Below, piece after piece: positions 1-5,378 of a stretch of DNA of 5,378 nt. Under the pieces are notes generated by a model. The model did no database searches, was not told the origin of the DNA, and worked only from the letters and a program-made list of their open reading frames with translations. The first letter of the stretch is position 1, and the number at the start of each line of letters is the position of its first letter. This stretch comes from Anaerolineae bacterium (GTDB lineage Bacteria; Chloroflexota; Anaerolineae; 4572-78; J111), in assembly GCA_020433785.1 (NCBI GenBank), contig JAGRCC010000846.1:1-5378 (forward strand), written 5' to 3'. Position numbers and translations under genes: made by a program.

Positions 1-929
1 TCCACGACCAGCGCGTCGAGCGGGAAGGCCGCCGCAGCTTCCGTCTGTTCCAAAGCCTTGACCGTGAGGAGCGGCTCAAGCTGCGGGTTCACATGCACAT
101 CGCCGCCGATTACTTGACCGAAGCCGCCCTGCTCGGTTTGCGGCCCGGCTTCGGCAGCGAGCGGCTGTGGTTGGGCCACGCCAAAGCCTTCGCCGACGGC
201 ACGCTCGGTTCGCAGACGGCGCTGATGTTGGAACCGTTTGAGGGCACCGATAACACCGGCCTGGCCGTCACCTCGGCTGATGAGCTGTGGGAACTGGCCA
301 TCCAGGCCAACCGGGCCGGCTTCCCGCTCTCCATTCACGCTATCGGTGACCGGGCTATCCGGGATGTAATCAACGTCCTGAGCGAATTCAAGCCCGACCT
401 GGCCGCCGGGCAACTGGCCCACCGCATCGAGCACGTCCAAATCATCCAACCCGACGACATGCAGCGCATGGCCCAGCACGGCATCATCGCCTCGATGCAG
501 CCGGTCCACCTGGTGTTCGACTGGCGCACGGCCGATCGGGTCTGGGGCCAACGCAGCCGCTACACCTACGCCTTTCGCTCGCTGCTAAACGCGGGCGTGC
601 CGCTGGCCTTCGGCTCCGACGCGCCGGTGGCGCCGCTCGACCCGCTGCTCGGTATCTACGCCGCCGCCACCCGCCAGGATGAGCAAGGCCAACCCGGCGA
701 AGGCTGGCACCCCGCCGAACGGCTGACCATCCCCGAAATCATCCACGGTTATACCATGGGGCCGGCCCAGTTAGCGGGGCAGGCTCATCGCCAGGGATCG
801 GTTACTCCCGGCAAGTGGGCCGATATGATTGCGCTCGATCGGAATATCTTTGAAATTGAACCAACGGAGATTAAGGACGTACGGGTCGCGATGACGGTGT
901 TTGGGGGCGAGGTGGTTCACAGTTTGTAG
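1..929 (+). CDS. YtcJ-like metal-dependent amidohydrolase (Amidohydro_3), 5' end cut by the window
   Basis: The reading frame is open from the first full codon at base 3 to TAG at 927-929, giving 308 residues. The ATG at 93 is internal, because 30 codons of family-like sequence precede it. The protein is the C-terminal part of the YtcJ/Amidohydro_3 branch of the amidohydrolase superfamily, zinc-type TIM-barrel hydrolases of C-N bonds, probably cytoplasmic. Full-length members have about 530-560 residues, so roughly 230-250 N-terminal residues lie outside the window. Visible signatures (numbered from codon 3) are KAFADGTLGSQTAL at 61-74, IHAIGDRA at 111-118, HRIEHVQ at 140-146, GSDAPV at 204-209, and a C-terminal TPGKWADMIALD stretch that belongs to the small beta-sandwich domain. 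The His residues at 112 and 144 and Asp206 fit the metal/catalytic set; that assignment comes from the family. The substrate cannot be told from sequence. The gene converges on the SRPBCC gene and overlaps it by 13 bp, with no terminator hairpin seen. Confidence 0.93.
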   Translation, partial: HDQRVEREGRRSFRLFQSLDREERLKLRVHMHIAADYLTEAALLGLRPGFGSERLWLGHAKAFADGTLGSQTALMLEPFEGTDNTGLAVTSADELWELAIQANRAGFPLSIHAIGDRAIRDVINVLSEFKPDLAAGQLAHRIEHVQIIQPDDMQRMAQHGIIASMQPVHLVFDWRTADRVWGQRSRYTYAFRSLLNAGVPLAFGSDAPVAPLDPLLGIYAAATRQDEQGQPGEGWHPAERLTIPEIIHGYTMGPAQLAGQAHRQGSVTPGKWADMIALDRNIFEIEPTEIKDVRVAMTVFGGEVVHSL

Positions 930-1372
930 GTTGCTGCCACCGCGGCCAACTGGTCTAATTCTTTAACGTAAGTCGGGCGAAGCAGCCAGGCCATGAACCG
1001 GTATTCTAACACTCCCTTCACCCCGGCCGGTCTGGCAATCTGGGTGGCGATGGTTACATAAGCCTGCCGGCCGTCCGCGCGGGGATCGACGGTGAAGGTG
1101 GTGACGTAGCCTATGTCGGTGGTTTCCACCAGGGCGCGCCCCGGCTCAGGCTCGGTGACGAGCGCGCGGAATGTTTGCAGTTGACCCAGCACCCGCATAT
1201 AAGCGCGAAAGACCGTTCCGGCTCCGATGCCGCCCTTTTCCACCTCTAGAGCAACAAAGGGCGGTTTGGGCAGGATTTGGGGATGCCCTTGTTGATAGTC
1301 GGCAATGATAGCATACAGGACCTGCGGCGGGGCCTGGATGAGGGCCGACGCAGAAAATTGATATACCGGCAT
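917..1372 (-). CDS. SRPBCC (START/polyketide-cyclase-like) family protein
   Basis: This 151-residue protein has the usual length and layout of the SRPBCC helix-grip fold. A first beta strand (YQFSASALIQAPPQVLYAII, 4-23) carries the typical 'I.APp..vy..iaDy' start. Beta strands follow through about residue 112 (GTVFRAYMRVLG, RALVTEPEPGRALVET, VTTFTVDP, AYVTIATQI), then a long C-terminal helix (126-149) that would cap the pocket. There is no signal peptide or membrane segment, so it is cytoplasmic. Family members bind hydrophobic small molecules or act as cyclases, aromatase-like proteins or carriers; no catalytic residue fixes a role here. The ATG at 1372 is supported by an AGGAG site seven bases upstream. 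It begins 25 nt after the hybrid-kinase stop, so it is probably the last gene of the MEDS-kinase operon. Its stop lies inside the end of the convergent amidohydrolase gene. Confidence 0.85.
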   Translation of the reverse strand: MPVYQFSASALIQAPPQVLYAIIADYQQGHPQILPKPPFVALEVEKGGIGAGTVFRAYMRVLGQLQTFRALVTEPEPGRALVETTDIGYVTTFTVDPRADGRQAYVTIATQIARPAGVKGVLEYRFMAWLLRPTYVKELDQLAAVAATYKL

Positions 1373-1379
1373 TGGTTTA

Positions 1380-1384
1380 CTCCT
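1380..1384 (-). promoter_or_regulatory. Ribosome-binding site of the SRPBCC gene
   Basis: The - strand reads AGGAG, seven bases before the ATG at 1372. It lies wholly in the 25-nt gap after the kinase stop. It is the clearest initiation signal inside the three-gene cluster and contrasts with the kinase, which has none. Confidence 0.7.
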
Positions 1385-1397
1385 GTAAAATTAACGG

Positions 1398-3359
1398 TTA
1401 TAGTTCGAGCACTTGTTGCATGACTTTTTGCATGTGAGCCAGACGATACGGTTTTACGATAATGCCCTTAAACCCGTAGGCTTGATAATTGGCCATGATT
1501 GGATCGGTTGCGTAACCGCTCGATGCAATAATTTTTGCGTGTGGATCTGTTTTTAGGATTTCGATGGCGGCGGCTTGTCCTCCCATCCCTCCGGGTATGG
1601 TTAGGTCGGTAATAACCACATCATACGGATGGCCATTTTCAACGGCGGTGCGGTATTGGTCAATCGCTTCTTGGCCATTGGTTGTAAACGTCACATCATA
1701 TCCCATCGTATTAAGCATAGCCCCAATCACGGCTCTGACCATCTCTTCATCATCCATAACTAGAATCCGGGCAGAAGAAACAGCCGCAGACTCATTTACA
1801 ATGGATTGGTCTTTAACCGGTTTTTCGCCGGCCTCTTTTGCGGCGGGCAGCGAGATAGTAAAGGTTGTTCCTTGATTTAGCCGCGAGGCAACCGTTATTT
1901 GTCCGTTGTGCTTACGGACTATGGCGTGAGTGGTGGCCAGCCCTAAGCCACTTCCCCCGGGTTTGGTGGTGAAGTAGGGATCGAATATCTTGTCAATATA
2001 TTGGCGCTCTATGCCCACGCCTTTGTCCCGTACCGTAATCTGAACCGTTCGGCCCGCTGAAGTTTCAACGTTTTTAGCGGTAATGGTTATCATGCCCCCC
2101 ATTGGCATGGCTTGCTCAGCGTTGATAATCAAATTGCTAATGACCTGGCTTAACTGGCCTTTATCGGCTTCTATCCACCACAAATCCGGGGCGATGTCGG
2201 TTTGTAAGCCAATTGAGCTGCCTCGCAGCAAAAATTGGGCGGTGTCGGTGATGATTTCAGCCGCGGAAAGGGTTTCTTTGATGGGATCGCCCCCTCTGGC
2301 AAAGGTTAGCAGTTGTTTGGTCAGGTTGATGGCTGTATCCATTGCTCGTCCTGCTGCTTCAAGGAATTCATACGATTTGTGGCCGGTCGGCAAAGATTGC
2401 TTGGCCATCTCGATGTTGCCGAATAACCCGGTGAGCAAATTGTTGAAATCGTGTGCGATGCCCCCCGCCAGCAGCCCCACCGACTCCAGTTTTTTTATTT
2501 TCAGCAGTTCCTGTTCTGTTTTAAGTTGTTCCGTTACATCTCGAAAGACCAGAACGACGCCGATCATCCGGCCGGCCGCATCTCGAATGGGCGCGCCGGA
2601 GTCGGCTATTTGGTATTCACGTCCATCTTTGGCAATCAGGACCGTATGGTTAGTTAATCCTAAGGTTTTGCCGGTTTTTAACACATTCACTACCGGATTC
2701 TCGGCTGGTTCCCGCGTTCGGTCATCGATAATATTAAAAATATCCGCCAGGGGTTTTTTTAAGGCCTCTGTTTGTTTCCAGCCGGTCAGGGTTTCGGCGA
2801 CCGGATTCATGCGGGTGATGACGCCGTTGGTATCTGTGGAAATAACCGCGTCGCCGATAGAATTAAGGGTGATACGAAGGCCCTCTTCGCTTTTTCGCAA
2901 GGCCTCTTCGGCCTGTTTGCGTTCCTTGATTTCTAATTCGAGTTCTTTGGTACGGTCGTAAACGCGTTTTTCGAGATTCTCCAAAATGGATTGGTTGAGA
3001 TATCGCTGACGGCGCTCTTCGAAAATAACCGCCAACATATTACTCAAATTAGCGATAAAAGGGATATAGGGTGAAAACGCCTCGATATCGTTCAGGTGAA
3101 ACAGCAGTTCGCCATGATCATACCCCTTCAGTCTTATGCTAATTCTCTGGAATGATGGTGAAGGTTCGTCAGCCGGTGATTTTTGATCGGCGCTGCCCGG
3201 ATAAATACGGTAGTCTACCTGGTTCACACCCGGAACATCGGCCAGACCTCGGCAAACAAAACGCAAAGCGTTTTCTTTATCAGGCAGGTGAGCGACCATA
3301 CCCTGAATAAGTGCAATTTGCCCTAAAGTTTCGACTGACAGTGACGGTTTGGTGTCCAA
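1398..3359 (-). CDS. Cytoplasmic hybrid sensor histidine kinase (GAF-like?-PAS-HisKA-HATPase-REC)
   Basis: This 653-residue hybrid kinase autophosphorylates on His and passes the phosphate to its own receiver. Domains in order: a divergent region, perhaps GAF-like (about 20-120); a charged coiled coil (about 118-160); PAS (about 155-280); a DHp domain with the H-box GGIAHDFNN, His303; the ATPase with N-box NLIINAEQAM (Asn413), G1 DKGVGI (445-450), F-box IFDPYFTTK (458-466) and G2 GGSGLGL (468-474); a linker (507-529); and a receiver with Asp536/Asp537, phosphoacceptor Asp585, Ser614 and Lys636. All key residues are present, so both halves should be active. No membrane helix is seen, so any signal is intracellular or comes through a partner. 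The start is TTG at 3359, one base after the MEDS stop, with no Shine-Dalgarno sequence; an in-frame TGA lies five codons upstream. ATG at codon 21 (3297-3299) is the alternative start. No Hpt protein or response regulator is in the window. Confidence 0.93.
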   Translation of the reverse strand: MDTKPSLSVETLGQIALIQGMVAHLPDKENALRFVCRGLADVPGVNQVDYRIYPGSADQKSPADEPSPSFQRISIRLKGYDHGELLFHLNDIEAFSPYIPFIANLSNMLAVIFEERRQRYLNQSILENLEKRVYDRTKELELEIKERKQAEEALRKSEEGLRITLNSIGDAVISTDTNGVITRMNPVAETLTGWKQTEALKKPLADIFNIIDDRTREPAENPVVNVLKTGKTLGLTNHTVLIAKDGREYQIADSGAPIRDAAGRMIGVVLVFRDVTEQLKTEQELLKIKKLESVGLLAGGIAHDFNNLLTGLFGNIEMAKQSLPTGHKSYEFLEAAGRAMDTAINLTKQLLTFARGGDPIKETLSAAEIITDTAQFLLRGSSIGLQTDIAPDLWWIEADKGQLSQVISNLIINAEQAMPMGGMITITAKNVETSAGRTVQITVRDKGVGIERQYIDKIFDPYFTTKPGGSGLGLATTHAIVRKHNGQITVASRLNQGTTFTISLPAAKEAGEKPVKDQSIVNESAAVSSARILVMDDEEMVRAVIGAMLNTMGYDVTFTTNGQEAIDQYRTAVENGHPYDVVITDLTIPGGMGGQAAAIEILKTDPHAKIIASSGYATDPIMANYQAYGFKGIIVKPYRLAHMQKVMQQVLEL

Positions 3360-3360
3360 C

Positions 3361-3978
3361 TTAAACTTTGTTCAGAAATTCATTTGGTGGAATATAAAAT
3401 GGATTATAAATCACAGTGCCGTTGACAATCATCTGCGGATGGACCTTAAGAATATCCATGATAACTGCGCCGTCAAATAAATTGGCGTCATATTGGCACA
3501 CGGTGGTAACTGGATGATCTTCAAGCAGCAGGCTGACCCTGGACTCATATTCAAGCAGTCTATTTCCTCCGGAAATATTTTGAATCTCGGGGGGCATCTC
3601 GCCGATAAGTCTGGCTATCGGAAAGCCCAAATTTAATGATTCTTGATAATAGTTGGTTAGCGTCGAAAGCATCCAATCAGGGTCAAACAGATTGTTTTGA
3701 AAATACACACTACTGGTGCCGGCCAGGGTAACTGCTTGGTTGTGTTGACATTCATCATAAGCGATGTTGTAGTTGGCCAAAAACTCGCTTAAGTAACTTC
3801 CGTCAACTTTATCAGAAAAGCAAGCCGTTCTTTCTCCCTGTTGAAGACCACTTAACAAAAACTTCAATAATGAGTCGATACACTCGTTCTTTTCACTATA
3901 AATTTGGCAGATATGAGCCCCCAAAGGCACATTTTCATCCGTAAAGCCAAGGGATACGGTTAAATGATTGTGATCCAT
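3361..3978 (-). CDS. Stand-alone MEDS-domain sensory protein
   Basis: These 205 residues are essentially one MEDS domain (methanogen/methylotroph, DcmR sensory domain). The family pattern runs the whole length: HICQIY (22-27), a helix then GLQQGER (44-50), CFSD (53-56), a central VYFQNNLFDPDWM region (91-103), GFPIARLIGEM (118-128), LLEYESR (141-147), CQYD (161-164), KVHPQMIVNG (178-187) and NPFYIPPNEFL (192-202). The family was defined on DcmR, the dichloromethane-responsive regulator, and is predicted to sense simple hydrocarbon derivatives; the ligand here is unknown. There is no DNA-binding or catalytic domain, so it must act through a partner, most likely the kinase encoded 1 nt downstream. 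Many relatives have MEDS fused directly to PAS or kinase domains. The ATG at 3978 has a strong AAGGGGAG site nine bases upstream. It is probably the first gene of the operon. It is lower in GC than the genes at the window's left edge. Confidence 0.88.
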   Translation of the reverse strand: MDHNHLTVSLGFTDENVPLGAHICQIYSEKNECIDSLLKFLLSGLQQGERTACFSDKVDGSYLSEFLANYNIAYDECQHNQAVTLAGTSSVYFQNNLFDPDWMLSTLTNYYQESLNLGFPIARLIGEMPPEIQNISGGNRLLEYESRVSLLLEDHPVTTVCQYDANLFDGAVIMDILKVHPQMIVNGTVIYNPFYIPPNEFLNKV

Positions 3979-3987
3979 TATAAAAAT

Positions 3988-3995
3988 CTCCCCTT
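3988..3995 (-). promoter_or_regulatory. Ribosome-binding site of the MEDS gene
   Basis: The - strand reads AAGGGGAG, nine bases before the ATG at 3978. It is purine-rich and close to the anti-Shine-Dalgarno complement. This site supports the chosen MEDS start and would also load ribosomes for the coupled kinase gene. Confidence 0.65.
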
Positions 3996-4037
3996 AATTA
4001 ATACAAGTTAGCACTTTATAATTTACACAGTTTGTAG

Positions 4038-4151
4038 AATAGTTGGCTATATTGGTCCTATGGTGAGGCAGGTACGAGGCCCGGATTAGTGGCAAATCAA
4101 CGTTTCAAGGACGAAGTGTTGGTTGATAAAACAACGTATTTCTATGTCTAA
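4038..4151 (+). other. Short open frame, possible gene-tail remnant (doubtful)
   Basis: Between TAG at 4035-4037 and TAA at 4149-4151 the + strand has 37 sense codons. The last part reads NQRFKDEVLVDKTTYFYV, which looks more protein-like than most random frames. It has no ATG and no ribosome-binding site; GTG at 4089 is the only plausible start codon. It could be the C-terminal scrap of a lost gene or simply chance. I do not recognise the family. Confidence 0.12.
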
Positions 4152-4181
4152 TTTCTGATCAGCATCATGTTTGCTCCTCCC
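4148..4181 (-). other. Strong Shine-Dalgarno site followed by a six-codon ORF
   Basis: On the - strand GGGAGGAG (4174-4181) is followed after five bases by ATG ATG (4163-4168), and the frame reads MMLIRN before TAG at 4148-4150. The ATG lies 21 nt after the methyltransferase stop, the spacing expected for a next gene in an operon. No longer frame follows: the next codons contain another stop almost at once. It may be a leader peptide, the orphaned start of a deleted gene, or a chance purine run. The signal is real in sequence; its use is inference. Confidence 0.3.
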
Positions 4182-4189
4182 ATTCTTCA

Positions 4190-5095
4190 CTATCCGGCCC
4201 TCTTAAATACCCCCAGTTGGTATAGGCCAGCCTCACTTTGATCGACGCCTTCCAGCCAGCTTTGCTGGGCGACGGTGGGCGTACACGGTCCGTACGTACA
4301 GACCCAAACGACTTTTGAATGTGTTTCTCGTTGCAGCTTTTCTAACACCGTTTGCAATAGACTGCCCACAAAGGGGGTGTACATGAAGAAAACCGTTCCA
4401 TCGCTGTAATCCACGGTACGGGCGTCAGCGTTGATGAATTCGATTGCGGAGAGGTTTAGGTCTGCTGCACACGCTCGGGCATAATCGCAATACGCCGGCT
4501 CAAATTCTATGCCTTTGGCGGTTGCCCCGGTAAGCAGATGCACCAGGGTGGGCACTTGACCTAAGCCGGAACCGATGTCGTAGAAAACAGCTTGTTCGGT
4601 AAGGGGCGCTTTCTCGACCAATTCTAACATCATTCTGGCCGGAGTTTGTTGGTAAGGAATCATCTCCGGTTCTCTAGCTTTGGTCTCGGTGATGACAGCC
4701 GGGCTGAGCAATAGGCCGTTGATCAAGACATCGAGGCTGTCATAGCCGATCTCAGGGGAATCGCTACTGCCGTTCGTATCACCCCCGGCATATTTATCTA
4801 GCACGCTTTTGAGGAGCGGGCCGGCGCAAAGCCCCGCCCGGATATCGGCTCGAAGTCGTTGAAACAGATGGTCATTTATCGCTTCGAGTTGACGCTGTAC
4901 CCGCTCCGCATTCCGCTTCAGAACGACCAGGTCTTCCGGCTGATGGGTTGTTGCGAGCAGCCCTTCAATTCGATCAATGATGTTGAATTCGAGGTCGTCT
5001 ATGGCGTTGACCCGGCTGTCGAAGTTTATTTCGTCGTAAAGCGCTGAGTTTTTCTCGATGGACTCGATGGCGGATTGTATTTCGTAGGTGACCAT
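4190..5095 (-). CDS. Class I SAM-dependent methyltransferase, DOT1-like in its SAM-binding core
   Basis: This is a 301-residue soluble protein. Residues 1-105 are helical, charged and without a recognised domain. The catalytic half starts near 115: GYDSLDVLINGLL (117-129) and IPYQQTPARMMLELV (146-160) lead into motif I, FYDIGSGLGQVPTLV (171-185). Motif II is GIEFEP with Glu197, the expected ribose-binding acid. Motif III is INADAR with Asp224. A motif-IV position is filled by FFMYTPFVG (236-244) instead of an amino-methylase NPPY. The D-I-G-S-G-x-G-Q pattern with an acidic 'GIE' resembles DOT1-type protein methyltransferases and bacterial relatives, but the substrate is unknown. Near the C-terminus is VVWVCTYGPCT (262-272). 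The ATG at 5095 has a modest AGGA site ten bases upstream (5106-5109). The gene follows the ABC ATPase after 126 nt and is separated from the MEDS gene by 211 nt, so it may be its own unit. Confidence 0.82.
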   Translation of the reverse strand: MVTYEIQSAIESIEKNSALYDEINFDSRVNAIDDLEFNIIDRIEGLLATTHQPEDLVVLKRNAERVQRQLEAINDHLFQRLRADIRAGLCAGPLLKSVLDKYAGGDTNGSSDSPEIGYDSLDVLINGLLLSPAVITETKAREPEMIPYQQTPARMMLELVEKAPLTEQAVFYDIGSGLGQVPTLVHLLTGATAKGIEFEPAYCDYARACAADLNLSAIEFINADARTVDYSDGTVFFMYTPFVGSLLQTVLEKLQRETHSKVVWVCTYGPCTPTVAQQSWLEGVDQSEAGLYQLGVFKRAG

Positions 5096-5185
5096 TGGGA
5101 ATTTGTCCTATGGTTTTCGGTAATGCGGCCTATTGAGAAAGTAGGGGAAGCAAAATGGGCTAAACGGGTCGAGGATGATAACGCT

Positions 5186-5215
5186 ATTGTAGGCGGCAAT
5201 CGGTCAAAACGACAA
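5186..5215 (-). promoter_or_regulatory. Candidate sigma70-type promoter for the methyltransferase gene
   Basis: On the - strand TTGTCG (5210-5215) and TACAAT (5186-5191) are 18 bases apart, matching the -35 and -10 consensus at four and five of six positions. It lies in the 126-nt gap after the ABC ATPase gene and about 90 bases before the methyltransferase ATG. This is a pattern match only; such matches are common by chance. Confidence 0.3.
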
Positions 5216-5221
5216 ATACCG

Positions 5222-5378
5222 TCATCCAACATATTGGTAATACTGCTCGCGAAGCTGATCAACCTCAATATCCTGGCGAGCGACGTCATAGACAATCTTA
5301 CCTTTGGCCAGAATAACCACGCGATTACCCAGCGAGAGGCCGCGTTCCAGATTGTGGGTGGTCATCAAAATGGTTCGC
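5222..5378 (-). CDS. ABC-transporter ATP-binding protein, C-terminal 51 residues (5' end beyond the window)
   Basis: The frame enters from the right edge (first full codon 5375-5377) and ends at TGA, 5222-5224. It has no start inside the window. The visible tail begins RTILMTTHNLERGLSLGN, which contains the H-loop His of ABC ATPases (TTHNLE) preceded by the strand after the Walker B/D-loop region. Then come the usual RVVILAKGKIVYD strand pair and a terminal helix DQLREQYYQYVG. Only the last quarter to fifth of a typical 210-240-residue ATPase is present, so the Walker A, signature and Walker B motifs cannot be checked. The 'THNLERGL..GNRV.IL' wording is like ATPases annotated as CcmA-type haem exporters, but the specificity is a guess from this fragment. 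Its permease is presumably outside the window. Confidence 0.85.
   Translation of the reverse strand, partial: RTILMTTHNLERGLSLGNRVVILAKGKIVYDVARQDIEVDQLREQYYQYVG

Larger units (their letters stand above)
3979..4189. other. Intergenic spacer, leader of the MEDS-kinase operon
   Basis: These 211 bp separate the methyltransferase stop from the MEDS start. On the - strand I see a strong unused-looking Shine-Dalgarno site with a six-codon ORF (4148-4181), an inverted repeat ATCAAC/GTTGAT (4096-4101 and 4122-4127, 20-base loop), and an AT-rich block near 4012-4024 containing TATAAA that could serve as a -10 box. No good -35 box sits 16-18 bases from it, so I do not call a promoter. No GC hairpin with a T run marks a terminator for the methyltransferase gene. 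On the + strand a short open frame covers 4038-4151. Confidence 0.6.

Noticed and set aside
93..929. Amidohydrolase starting at ATG 93
   Set aside because: The frame is open and family-like back to base 3 (HDQRVEREGRRSF), so this ATG is an internal methionine of a longer gene.
2083..2961. 292-codon open frame on the + strand, antisense to the kinase
   Set aside because: It lies wholly across the PAS and kinase core of a gene with intact motifs. Its product is Ser/Ile-rich without domains, as expected of an antisense shadow.
918..4037. Perfect 12-mer CACAGTTTGTAG at 918-929 and 4026-4037, as a possible duplication or attachment site
   Set aside because: About one such 12-base match is expected by chance in a window of this size, and the flanking bases do not extend it.
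4012..4045. Promoter for the MEDS gene built on TATAAA (- strand, 4015-4020)
   Set aside because: No sequence resembling TTGACA lies 16-18 bases upstream; only the AT-rich -10-like block is present.
4096..4127. Inverted repeat ATCAAC/GTTGAT as a terminator or operator
   Set aside because: The stem is only six base pairs with a 20-base loop and no T run, which is too weak to call.
5200..5224. CGGT/ACCG hairpin after the ABC ATPase stop as a terminator
   Set aside because: The stem is only four base pairs and no T tract follows.
5026..5295. 89-codon - strand frame over the ABC ATPase end
   Set aside because: It is in a different frame from the recognisable H-loop tail that ends at 5222, and it runs into the methyltransferase gene. 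Its composition shows no family features.

Overview
The window carries four complete protein genes and two partial genes cut by its ends. One gene at the left edge is on the + strand; all the others are on the - strand. There are no rRNA or tRNA genes, CRISPR arrays, insertion sequences or phage genes that I can recognise. The organism is a free-living bacterium. Three things loosely suggest Chloroflexota or a similar soil or wastewater lineage: a YtcJ-type amidohydrolase, a MEDS sensor, and an 'HDFNN' hybrid kinase in a mixed-GC genome. No marker gene is present to prove this.

Layout from left to right. Bases 1-929 (+) hold the C-terminal 308 residues of a YtcJ-like metal-dependent amidohydrolase. 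Its end overlaps, tail to tail by 13 bp, a small SRPBCC (START-like) protein at 917-1372 (-). Upstream of that on the - strand are a cytoplasmic PAS / histidine kinase / receiver hybrid kinase (1398-3359) and a stand-alone MEDS-domain sensor (3361-3978). Then comes a 211-bp spacer holding a strong ribosome-binding site followed by only a six-codon ORF. After it are a class I SAM-dependent methyltransferase (4190-5095) and the C-terminal 51 residues of an ABC-transporter ATPase (5222 to the right edge).

The most coherent unit is the three-gene set MEDS -> hybrid kinase -> SRPBCC, read right to left. The MEDS stop and the kinase start are 1 nt apart. The kinase begins with TTG and has no visible Shine-Dalgarno sequence, so its translation is probably coupled to the MEDS gene. 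The SRPBCC gene follows 25 nt later with a good AGGAG site. MEDS domains are predicted to sense simple organic or hydrocarbon-type compounds. A reasonable inference is that the MEDS protein feeds a signal to the kinase, and that the SRPBCC protein, which has a hydrophobic ligand pocket in most relatives, is an accessory or output. The output regulator is not in the window.

Base composition changes along the window. The amidohydrolase is GC-rich (40 of 60 bases G or C in line 541-600), whereas the MEDS gene is much poorer (26 of 60 in line 3661-3720). This may mean that the sensor/kinase module was acquired separately.
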